DNA from: Clostridiales bacterium
GTDB taxonomy: Bacteria > Bacillota > Clostridia > Oscillospirales > Acutalibacteraceae
Direction: 5' to 3'
Assembly (NCBI GenBank): GCA_019422525.1
Contig: JAHZDE010000011.1
Location: 1 to 64,000 of the forward strand
Length of the DNA: 64,000 bases
Both the position numbers and the translations under genes were made by a program. The notes under the pieces are model-generated. The model was given only the letters and a program-made list of their open reading frames with translations, searched no databases and was not told the origin of the DNA. Of the stretch, positions 35,344 to 42,937 are shown in pieces. Within the stretch, counting starts at the first letter, position 1. Every line of letters begins with the position of its first letter.

Positions 35344-36528
35344 TTACTTTCTTACTGCCTGAGGGTCTTTTCCCGCCAGTGCCCTGGCTATGGTTCTTCG
35401 CTGAATCTGATTGGTTCCTGAGAAAATCTGGAAGATCTTTGCATCGCGCATATATTTTTCAACCGGATAATCTTTCATATAGCCGTATCCGCCCAGAACC
35501 TGAACCGCATCCACAGTGGTCTGCATGGTACAGTCTGAAATATACATTTTGCAGACAGAGCCCATGGTTCCGGCGTCTTTTCCGTCTCTCATGGCACTCA
35601 GGGTATAATAAAGCAGTCCCCTGCTAGCTTCCGTCCTTGCCTTCATGTCTGCAATCATGAAAGACAGACCTTCATGGTCGATGATTCTCTTTTTGAACTG
35701 TCTTCTCTCTTTTGCATAATCCACCGCCGTATCCAGTGCAGCCTGAGCCAGCCCCAGGTTAAAGGACATACCGATAGCGCGTCCTTCATTGCTGATCAAC
35801 TTTAAGCTGAGGGCCAGTCCCTTTCCGACTTCTCCGATTACATGGTCTTCCGGAACCCTTACCTCGTCAAAAATCACATCCGAGGTTTCCGACAGCTTCA
35901 GGCCCATCTTATTTTCCTTCTTGCCAATCTGTACGCCCCGTTCCTTTTCTACCAGGAAAAAGGTGATTCCCTCGCTGGCTCTTGCCTCTTTGTTGGTCCA
36001 TGCAGCTACCAGGAAGTAGTTGGATACCGGTGCATTGGATGCAAAGCACTTAGTTCCGCTGATGACCCATTCATCGCCGTCTTTTACCGCTGTGGTACGC
36101 ATTGCCGTCGCATCGGAACCGGCATCCGCCTCTGTAATGCAAAAACAGCCTCTCGCCTCTCCGCTCATGATCCGGTCGGCCCAGTCCTGTTTCTCCGCAT
36201 CCGTCAGCCCGCTCTTTTCAATCATTGGGAAATAGGTTCCCATGTTATAAAAGCTGAAAGTAAAACCGGCGTCTACCTTTGCCATCTCCTCAGCAATCAA
36301 TGCCTGTGTAACAATATCCAGTCCCAGACCGCCCCAGACTTCCGGAATATTCATCCCGAAATATCCGGCTGCCGCCAGCTTCTCATGTACGTCTAACGGA
36401 TACTGCCCTCTTCCCCCATCCGCGTGCTCCAGCACTTCAATCTGCGGTTTCAGCTCCCTCTCTAAGATTTCACGCGCGCCATTTGCCAATTCCTTCTGCT
36501 CATCGGTTGCTAATAAATAATTGACCAT
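35344..36528 (-). CDS. Acyl-CoA dehydrogenase / enoyl-CoA reductase
   Basis: 394 residues of the acyl-CoA dehydrogenase family: FAD-binding ITEADAGSDA, KCFASNAP, YAKERRQF and QVLGGYGYMKDYPVEKYMRD. In most members the catalytic base is the Glu of YEGT; here the equivalent is FSGT (Ser370). Glu248 in SNEGR falls where isovaleryl-CoA and long-chain dehydrogenases keep their base, so activity is likely preserved. Next to etfAB it would work with ETF, in an anaerobe often as an enoyl-CoA reductase. Third gene of the sigma-54 operon. Confidence 0.94.
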   Translation of the reverse strand: MVNYLLATDEQKELANGAREILERELKPQIEVLEHADGGRGQYPLDVHEKLAAAGYFGMNIPEVWGGLGLDIVTQALIAEEMAKVDAGFTFSFYNMGTYFPMIEKSGLTDAEKQDWADRIMSGEARGCFCITEADAGSDATAMRTTAVKDGDEWVISGTKCFASNAPVSNYFLVAAWTNKEARASEGITFFLVEKERGVQIGKKENKMGLKLSETSDVIFDEVRVPEDHVIGEVGKGLALSLKLISNEGRAIGMSFNLGLAQAALDTAVDYAKERRQFKKRIIDHEGLSFMIADMKARTEASRGLLYYTLSAMRDGKDAGTMGSVCKMYISDCTMQTTVDAVQVLGGYGYMKDYPVEKYMRDAKIFQIFSGTNQIQRRTIARALAGKDPQAVRK

Positions 36529-36560
36529 ATCGTTTTTCTCCTTCCTTTTTATTTGCTGTT

Positions 36561-37565
36561 TTACGCTTTCAGCTTTTTCACCTCAGCTGTAAGTAACGGA
36601 AGTACCTCATGAAGATTTCCTACAATTCCGTAATGAGCCACTTCAAAGATAGGGGCATTCGGATCTTTATTAATAGCCACAATACACTCGGAACCGCTCA
36701 TGCCCGCCAGATGCTGGATTGCTCCGGAAATGCCGCATGCAATATACAGCTTCGGCGCCACAGTTTTTCCGGTCTGCCCCACCTGATGTGCATAGGGAAT
36801 CCAACCGCTGTCCACCGCTGCACGGGATGCGCCCATTACACCGCCCAACGCATCCGCCAGGTCTTTCACTACGCCAAAACCTTCCGGTCCACCGACGCCG
36901 CGCCCGCCTGAAACGATAATTTCCGCACCCTCCAAATCCACTACTGCCTCTGCTGTATCATGGATAATTTCCAACAGCCGGGTACGGATTTGCTCTACCG
37001 GCACATGATAATCTTCTCTCACAATCTCCGCATGGCTTTCTGTGGACGGCTGCTTCTTAAACACACCGGGACGACAGGTGCCTATCTGCGGGCGACCATC
37101 GGGGCATATGATCGTCGCCATCAGATTGCCGCCAAAGGCCGGACGGGTCCATGCCATATTTCCGGTATCTTCCTCAATGTCAAGAGCTGTACAGTCTGCC
37201 GTAAGACCGCTTTTTAATCTTGCCGATAAGCGCGGTCCCATGTCACGGCCATAACTGGTAGCCCCAATTAACAGTGTTGTCGGTCCGTATTTCCGAATCA
37301 GATGCTCCATGGCATTCACATAAGCATCTGTTGTATAGTGGGCGTATTCCTCACCATCGACCACCAGAATCTGATCGGCTCCCTGTGCCCCGGCTTCCCT
37401 AACAGCGTTATCTGCCTGAAATCCGATTACCACTGCCACCAGCCTTCCGCCCTGTTTATCCGCCAGACGACGTCCGGGATTCAACAATTCCAATCCCACA
37501 TTTCTGGCAGAACCATCCTCTTTTGTCTCAATAAATACCCAAAGATCTTTGGTCATTGCTTCCAT
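36561..37565 (-). CDS. etfA: Electron transfer flavoprotein alpha subunit
   Basis: 334 residues. The C-terminal FAD domain is clear: SGGRGVGGPEGF, GASRAAVDSGW, GQTGKTVAPKLYIACGISGA. It forms a heterodimer with EtfB and exchanges electrons with the acyl-CoA dehydrogenase encoded next. Whether it bifurcates electrons cannot be read from motifs alone. ATG at 37565 follows GGAGGAG. Confidence 0.95.
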   Translation of the reverse strand: MEAMTKDLWVFIETKEDGSARNVGLELLNPGRRLADKQGGRLVAVVIGFQADNAVREAGAQGADQILVVDGEEYAHYTTDAYVNAMEHLIRKYGPTTLLIGATSYGRDMGPRLSARLKSGLTADCTALDIEEDTGNMAWTRPAFGGNLMATIICPDGRPQIGTCRPGVFKKQPSTESHAEIVREDYHVPVEQIRTRLLEIIHDTAEAVVDLEGAEIIVSGGRGVGGPEGFGVVKDLADALGGVMGASRAAVDSGWIPYAHQVGQTGKTVAPKLYIACGISGAIQHLAGMSGSECIVAINKDPNAPIFEVAHYGIVGNLHEVLPLLTAEVKKLKA

Positions 37566-37584
37566 CTTTTCTCCTCCTTCAGCC

Positions 37585-38388
37585 TTAAATCACATGAGCA
37601 TTGTCAAGAAGCTCTATCAGTTTTCTGGAAGACTCCTGAATCGTATCTTCTTTTATCATAGTCAGGTGATTCTCATGTACTGGCACAAATGTACTTTTTA
37701 CACGGGTCGGCGAACCCTTCAATCCGCAGCGGTCCAGATCAATCTCTGACAGTTCCACGCTGGTGACGCCTGGAATCTCCGCCCGATTAGCCGCCATCCG
37801 TCTGCGTACATTGGGGTAACGTACATCGAAAGCTGCCTGTGTAAAAGTTACAACACAGGGAAGCTTTACGCCAATGACACGTTTGTCCTCCGGACCCTGC
37901 TGGATGACTCTCAGGCTGTCGCCCTCTAAGAATGATTCCAGAGCATAGGTGACCTGAGGGTAATCAAGATGTTCAGCAATTTCTGGACCGACCTGGGCCG
38001 TATCTCCGTCAATGGCCTGCTTTCCGCAAAAGATCGCATCAAATTTCCCTTCTATTCCTTCTATGTATTTGATGCTCTCCGACAGAATATAACTGGTCGC
38101 CAGAGTATCGGAACCTCCAAACTTACGGTCCGTAATCAGATACGCCTTGTCCGCCGCAATCGAAAGACATTCCTTTAAAGCGTTTTTCGCCTGCTCAGGC
38201 CCCATGCTGATTACAACAATCTTTGTATCCGGCTGTGCATCCTTAATCCTCGCAGCATTTTCCAGTGCATACGTGTCATAGGGGTTTACAATACTCGGTA
38301 CTCCATCCCGGATTAATGTGTGTTTCACCGGATCAATCTTAATTTCCGTAGTATCCGGTACCTGTTTGATACATACACAAATATTCAT
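37585..38388 (-). CDS. etfB: Electron transfer flavoprotein beta subunit
   Basis: 267 residues: VCIKQVPDT start, IVNPYDTYALENAARIK, and the CGKQAIDGDTAQVGPEIAEHL loop typical of EtfB. The start at 38388 has GGAG about ten bases upstream; the earlier in-frame ATG would leave almost no leader after the sigma-54 start site. First gene of the operon, directly behind a -24/-12 promoter. Confidence 0.95.
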   Translation of the reverse strand: MNICVCIKQVPDTTEIKIDPVKHTLIRDGVPSIVNPYDTYALENAARIKDAQPDTKIVVISMGPEQAKNALKECLSIAADKAYLITDRKFGGSDTLATSYILSESIKYIEGIEGKFDAIFCGKQAIDGDTAQVGPEIAEHLDYPQVTYALESFLEGDSLRVIQQGPEDKRVIGVKLPCVVTFTQAAFDVRYPNVRRRMAANRAEIPGVTSVELSEIDLDRCGLKGSPTRVKSTFVPVHENHLTMIKEDTIQESSRKLIELLDNAHVI

Positions 38389-38432
38389 TCTCAAAAACTC
38401 CTTCCTGCTATTTGTTTTCATTTATTTATTAC

Positions 38433-38448
38433 TGCAAGTTCCATGCCT
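38433..38448 (-). promoter_or_regulatory. Sigma-54 promoter of the etfB operon
   Basis: Minus strand AGGCATGGAACTTGCA matches the -24/-12 consensus TGGCACG-N4-TTGCA with exact GG-to-GC spacing. The predicted start (near 38422) leaves about 34 bases of leader before etfB. Confidence 0.8.
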
Positions 38449-38497
38449 GTTTTTTCTCCTTGTTTCTGCTCACATACAGGACATTTACACGACTTGA

Positions 38498-38543
38498 CTG
38501 TGTCATTTCAAGGACACACTGTGTCGTTTTTGTTCGACACAGT
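38498..38543. promoter_or_regulatory. Paired inverted-repeat activator sites (UAS)
   Basis: Two sites of the form TGTGTC...GACACA: 38499-38518 with an 8-base spacer and 38520-38541 with a 10-base spacer. The second extends to a perfect 8-bp inverted repeat ACTGTGTC/GACACAGT. They lie about 85 and 110 bases upstream of the etfB start site, the usual distance for enhancer-binding protein sites. Confidence 0.75.
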
Positions 38544-38562
38544 TAAAAAAGTGTGTTATACT
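38533..38562 (+). promoter_or_regulatory. Sigma-70 promoter of the enhancer-binding protein gene
   Basis: TTCGAC (38533-38538), 18 bases, TATACT (38557-38562), reading toward the activator gene. The -35 box lies inside the second activator site, so the activator may repress its own synthesis. Confidence 0.55.
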
Positions 38563-38605
38563 ATTCACATACCCAACTCTACTGATGAAGAAAGGACCAT
38601 GCTTC

Positions 38606-40618
38606 ATGAAAGACCATCCACTATTTCTCGCTAAAGAATCTGAGTTCCAGAGACATTGCCAGAACAACATCCGGAATTTTTCTTATTTGGATCGAAATAT
38701 CCAGTGCATATTGGAACGCCTGGGAACTCCGTGTCAGGTATCCATCGCTTATTTTGATTCCGATGGTTATCTGATTCAGCTGTATTGCAATGAGACATAC
38801 CGGGATTTTTTCCAGAAGCGTGGCATCGTCTCCCGAAGTGTCTGGACAGAAGAAACCTCCGGTTTTAATGCTGTTACAGAAGGCTTCCGCTGCGACAGGC
38901 CTTTTATTTCCTGTGGGACCAGCCATAGCCATCCGGCTTTAAAGGATTTAACTATTTATTTTTCCCCGGTTCATTTTGAGCAGATTGAAGTCAGCAACTC
39001 CTACCATCTTCCGGACCGGCTCGGCGGTATCGCCCTGCTTGTTCCAGATAATCTGGCCCACGACGATTATCTGTTCACGGCCATAACCCTGACCCACGAT
39101 TTGGAGATGACCCTGCATTTTAATCAGCTCTCGTTCCGTCTTTATGAACGGTCCAGAACCGGCATGCTGATCGTAGATACCCGCATGTCACAAAAAGACG
39201 CAACGGTTCTGTATGCCAACGACATGTTCTTTCAGGCGCTGAATATTCCTGTGGAGAATATCAATTTCACGCAACTTGGCCGGCTGTTAAAGCCAGAAGA
39301 AAATCAGGCGTTTTATGAGCTTTTAAAATATCCACACAATATTTCCGACACTCCAATGAATTTCTGCCCGGTCGGCGGAAAAACCACCTGCTGCACGCTG
39401 TTCTGTGATACGTTTTATCAGCCCAGTCTGAATGCGGCGGGAATCATCGCCTATATTTCAACTCCGCAAATGGAAAGCCGCAGTATTTCGCGGAAGATGG
39501 GCAATACAGCCGTGCTCTCCTTCTCCAACATTATCGGTGACAGCAATCCTATGAAATCTGCCAAACAGCGAGCCACCATGATTGCAAACACCGACAGCAA
39601 TGTCATGATTCTGGGAGAAAGCGGTGTTGGCAAGGATGTCTTTGCACAGGCCATCCATAATGCCAGCCGGCGGCGGAACAAACCTTTCATAGCCGTAAAC
39701 TGTGCCGCCCTTCCCAGGGATTTGATTGCCAGCGAACTATTTGGCTATGACAGCGGCGCATTTACCGGCGCAAAAAAGAACGGCAATATGGGGAAATTCG
39801 AGCTGGCCAACGGGGGGACTATTTTCCTTGATGAGATTGGCGACCTGCCACTGGATCTTCAGGCTTCCCTTCTCCGTGTGGTGGAACAAAAGCAGCTTAT
39901 GCGGCTTGGAAGTAACCGCCTCATTGATATTGATGTCAAGATCATCTCAGCGACCAACGCGGATATGGCACAGATGATTGAACAGCGCATGTTCCGGTCA
40001 GACTTGTTTTTCCGTCTGGGAACCCTCAAGCTGAACCTGCCTCCTCTGCGCAAACGGGGCAATGACATCCTGCTGCTGGCCAATCATTTTCTGCAATCCA
40101 TCAGCTGCCGGATCGGCCGGGACGATCTTCAACGATTTTCTCCGGAGGCAGAGCAATACCTGCTCTCCTGCTACTGGACCGGCAATGTGCGTGAACTGCA
40201 GAATGTCATGGAAAATCTGGTTCAGCTTTATCCGAACCATGTCATTCTGCCGGAGCATATTATGGAAAATATCAGCCTTCAGCAATTGACATCTCCCCGG
40301 TATGTTGCGGAAATCCCGGCTCCCCTGGTGCCACCCCCTTCTCCGGAGCCGGCTTTTATTACGGAACCGGCGTTTGTCTCGGTTCCGGCGGCTACTGTGA
40401 AATCAGAGACACCTGCTGTGCCGCCATCTGATTTACCAAAGAGCTTTGCACCCAAGCAGCATAAACGAGGCTCTCTGACAAAAGATGACATCCTTCTTGC
40501 TTTGGAACAGTGTCACGGCAACCGTAGCGCTGCCGCCCAGATTCTCGGTATTACCCGAAAAACCCTGTACCGGAACATGGAACGTCTGGGCATGGATTCC
40601 GGTGAGTTTCCGACCTGA
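38606..40618 (+). CDS. Sigma-54-dependent transcriptional activator (bacterial enhancer-binding protein)
   Basis: About 670 residues. The N-terminal 300 residues are a GAF/PAS-like sensory region resembling the AcoR group (FISCGTSHSHPALKDLTIYF). The AAA+ domain has Walker A GESGVGKD (near residue 337) and the sigma-54 contact loop GAFTGA (near 383). A proline-rich linker leads to a Fis-type helix-turn-helix (NRSAAAQILGITRKTLYRNM). The ATG at 38606 has AAAGGA nine bases upstream; the ATG at 38585 lacks an RBS. It is divergent from the etfB operon, and its likely binding sites lie between them. The effector is unknown, perhaps a pathway acid or CoA ester. Confidence 0.94.
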   Translation: MKDHPLFLAKESEFQRHCQNNIRNFSYLDRNIQCILERLGTPCQVSIAYFDSDGYLIQLYCNETYRDFFQKRGIVSRSVWTEETSGFNAVTEGFRCDRPFISCGTSHSHPALKDLTIYFSPVHFEQIEVSNSYHLPDRLGGIALLVPDNLAHDDYLFTAITLTHDLEMTLHFNQLSFRLYERSRTGMLIVDTRMSQKDATVLYANDMFFQALNIPVENINFTQLGRLLKPEENQAFYELLKYPHNISDTPMNFCPVGGKTTCCTLFCDTFYQPSLNAAGIIAYISTPQMESRSISRKMGNTAVLSFSNIIGDSNPMKSAKQRATMIANTDSNVMILGESGVGKDVFAQAIHNASRRRNKPFIAVNCAALPRDLIASELFGYDSGAFTGAKKNGNMGKFELANGGTIFLDEIGDLPLDLQASLLRVVEQKQLMRLGSNRLIDIDVKIISATNADMAQMIEQRMFRSDLFFRLGTLKLNLPPLRKRGNDILLLANHFLQSISCRIGRDDLQRFSPEAEQYLLSCYWTGNVRELQNVMENLVQLYPNHVILPEHIMENISLQQLTSPRYVAEIPAPLVPPPSPEPAFITEPAFVSVPAATVKSETPAVPPSDLPKSFAPKQHKRGSLTKDDILLALEQCHGNRSAAAQILGITRKTLYRNMERLGMDSGEFPT

Positions 40619-40623
40619 TTTTC

Positions 40624-40668
40624 AAAAATCTCCAGCTGTTTTTAGAAAACCATGCTGGAGATTTTTTT
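40624..40668. terminator. Bidirectional intrinsic terminator
   Basis: AAATCTCCAGC pairs with GCTGGAGATTT with T and A tracts on both sides, between the converging activator and esterase genes. Works for both strands. Confidence 0.85.
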
Positions 40669-40672
40669 GCTG

Positions 40673-41587
40673 CTACTCTTTTCCGCTGTCTGCTTCCACA
40701 TTATACATGGTACTCCAGTGTGCAAAGTTTGTACCGTCAATGTGAGCATCCTTACCGTAATAAAAAATATTCTCCCGGAAGTTTTCTAACGGCAGCCATT
40801 TCACAGCACCTTCCATACCAATGTCAAACGAATACCAACTATGGTTTCCCTCAAACTCCAGCCAATCTACCTCATAACCTAAATTCTTCAGCAAATCGCG
40901 ATAAGCCGTATTTCCGTCATACAAACCATCCTGTTTCCCACAGGCCATAAAAATCTTTGGCAGATTGCCCATTTCTGTCTTTGCTACTGTTTCAGCCAAA
41001 AACTCATAGTCATTATCACTATTTTCATATTCCGCCACATCCTGAAAATTGAACATGGCCTCGTAATTATCCCTAAGAAACATATCCCAGGTAGGCTCAT
41101 TTACAGAAGTCATAATAGGAACCTTCTGTAGCGCCGAATTAACCGCAATAATCCTGCTAAACAATTCAGGGTGCCTAAATCCGTTGACAAATGCCCCGTA
41201 ACCACCCATAGAAAATCCACCGATAAACGTATCCTCTCTTCGGTCGGACAGGCAGAACACCCTGCGCGTAAAATTCACCACATCACGGGTAACCATATCT
41301 CCAAAATTTTCATTCATGGCAGTCATACTGCTCCACCATTTATTTTCTCCACCAATGCAGACCACTGCAAGATTGTAATCCTCAGCCAGCCCCATCAGCT
41401 TTGAATAATTAAATATACCGCTTGCGTTACCCGTCACACCCTCCAATAAGTACAGCGTTTTATATGGCATATTCTTTTTAGGAAGCGGCTGTGTCCTTAA
41501 TACCATATGATCGGCCGGCAGCACTGCTTCGATTGTTATTGGTCTTTTCAATGCTTCACTTTCAAAATTTGTTGTAAATCTCGCCAT
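40673..41587 (-). CDS. Esterase D/feruloyl-esterase-like alpha/beta hydrolase
   Basis: 304 residues of the esterase family that includes S-formylglutathione hydrolase, tributyrin and cinnamoyl esterases. The nucleophile elbow is GGFSMGGYGAF; the acid and His are probably in CGKQDGLYDGN and EGNHSWYSF. No signal peptide, so cytoplasmic. It follows the second CoA-transferase by 29 bases under the second sigma-54 promoter and may release a carboxylic acid from an ester for CoA activation (inference). Confidence 0.88.
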   Translation of the reverse strand: MARFTTNFESEALKRPITIEAVLPADHMVLRTQPLPKKNMPYKTLYLLEGVTGNASGIFNYSKLMGLAEDYNLAVVCIGGENKWWSSMTAMNENFGDMVTRDVVNFTRRVFCLSDRREDTFIGGFSMGGYGAFVNGFRHPELFSRIIAVNSALQKVPIMTSVNEPTWDMFLRDNYEAMFNFQDVAEYENSDNDYEFLAETVAKTEMGNLPKIFMACGKQDGLYDGNTAYRDLLKNLGYEVDWLEFEGNHSWYSFDIGMEGAVKWLPLENFRENIFYYGKDAHIDGTNFAHWSTMYNVEADSGKE

Positions 41588-41616
41588 TGCTTCCCCCTCC
41601 TCTTAAACTCACGGTA

Positions 41617-42825
41617 TTATTTCTGTGGCTTCTTTTCCGTTATATCCGTAAGTACCGGATCCATGACCTTATGTACAACCTCCAGATCTGCCACTTCCGA
41701 AAACACCTCAATAGTGTTATACCCTAACGGAACCGCTTCATAATCCATCTCCCGTTCCATCCCGCTGATAAGCAGCGGATTGCCTGGTACTGAAAAACTG
41801 GTTCCGTCCGGATACGTGGCCTGGACAAAGGTTTTGCGGAATTTAACCTGTGGATGGTTCACAACGCCTTCATAGTTATTGATGCTTCCGTATACGAGCT
41901 TACGGCTCTGCAGGCGTTCGGCTACCTCTGTACTGGTCATGGTCGAAAATACGCGAAGCACCTCAGACTCTACCTTACGGAAATTGTCTGCACGGAGGGA
42001 CATGGAGGCAAAATCCGGGTCCTCCAGCCACTGAGGTTGATCTAACACCTCCGCAAATGCCTTGAACTGGGCATCTGTGGCAATATTCAGCATAATCGGA
42101 ATGCCGTCCTTACAGATGTAGTCACCAATGGGGCTTGCTGCCGGATAACGATTCCCGTTAGGCTTGGGAGTCTTTTTCGTCAGCAGATAGGAGCTTAACA
42201 TGTTTTCCTGTAAAAGCAGGAGCGAATCCATCATTGATACATCGATGCAGCGGCCATGTCCGTTTCGCTGAGCATCCAGGATTCCTGTCAGGGTTCCGAT
42301 ACATGCCATCAGTCCTCCACAGTAATCTGCAATAGAACCCCCACATTTGGTCGGTCCGCCGCCCTCCGGTCCGGTAATGCTCATAACACCGGATTCGGCC
42401 TGAACCGTTGCATCATATGCCGCATGGCTTGCAAAGGGTCCCTCCTGCCCATATCCAGAAATCCGGGTATATACGATTTTAGGGTTAATGGACTGGAGCA
42501 GTTCATATGTAACTCCGAATTTCTCCATTGTCCCCGGCTTAAAATTTTCTACTACGGCATCTGCGGTTTTGACAAGCTCTAAAAAAAACTGTTTCTGGTT
42601 TTCAGCCTTCATATTGATGACTGCCGATTTTTTTCCACGGTTTCTGGTGGCATAGTGAGTGCTTGCATCCCCGACTATTACCTTTCCATAGCGGGTGCTG
42701 TCCCCCAACGGCGGATTTTCCAGTTTGATTACCTCCGCTCCATAATCGCTTAGCATCAGGGTGCAGATCGGACCTGAAAAAAACTGTGTGAAATCAAGAA
42801 TACGGATTCCTTCTAACGGTTTCAT
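41617..42825 (-). CDS. CaiB/BaiF class III CoA-transferase, copy 2
   Basis: 402 residues, paralogue of the protein at 33160-34380 with nearly identical N-terminal signature (MKPLEGIRILDFTQFFSGPI) and the catalytic aspartate in YDATVQAESG. Start has GGAGG upstream. It is the first gene behind its own sigma-54 promoter, separate from the main operon. The two copies may act on different acids or at opposite ends of the pathway. Confidence 0.93.
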   Translation of the reverse strand: MKPLEGIRILDFTQFFSGPICTLMLSDYGAEVIKLENPPLGDSTRYGKVIVGDASTHYATRNRGKKSAVINMKAENQKQFFLELVKTADAVVENFKPGTMEKFGVTYELLQSINPKIVYTRISGYGQEGPFASHAAYDATVQAESGVMSITGPEGGGPTKCGGSIADYCGGLMACIGTLTGILDAQRNGHGRCIDVSMMDSLLLLQENMLSSYLLTKKTPKPNGNRYPAASPIGDYICKDGIPIMLNIATDAQFKAFAEVLDQPQWLEDPDFASMSLRADNFRKVESEVLRVFSTMTSTEVAERLQSRKLVYGSINNYEGVVNHPQVKFRKTFVQATYPDGTSFSVPGNPLLISGMEREMDYEAVPLGYNTIEVFSEVADLEVVHKVMDPVLTDITEKKPQK

Positions 42826-42871
42826 ATGATTAAACCTCCTTCAATGAAAAATATATTCATTATAAAAGTAA

Positions 42872-42887
42872 TGCAATTTTCATGCCC
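42872..42887 (-). promoter_or_regulatory. Sigma-54 promoter of the second CoA-transferase gene
   Basis: Minus strand GGGCATGAAAATTGCA fits the -24/-12 consensus with correct spacing. It lies about 36 bases upstream of the translation start plus leader, in the gap between rpoN and the CoA-transferase gene. It shares GGCATG and TTGCA with the etfB promoter. Confidence 0.78.
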
Positions 42888-42897
42888 GTTTTTAGAG

Positions 42898-42921
42898 CGT
42901 GTCTTACCAGGAAACGACACA
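42898..42921. promoter_or_regulatory. Third activator-like inverted repeat
   Basis: CGTGTC, 12 bases, GACACA, the same half-sites as at 38498-38543. It sits only about 50 bases upstream of the predicted start, closer than usual for an enhancer site, and the spacer is longer. Confidence 0.55.
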
Positions 42922-42937
42922 CCCGGCAGTCCTGCCC

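Noticed and set aside
24394..38388. Interpretation as a carnitine (cai/fix) operon
   Set aside because: CoA-transferase, dehydrogenase and ETF fit, but there is no BCCT carnitine carrier or CaiC/CaiD, and PTS, GH1, GntP and SDR genes do not belong to that pathway.
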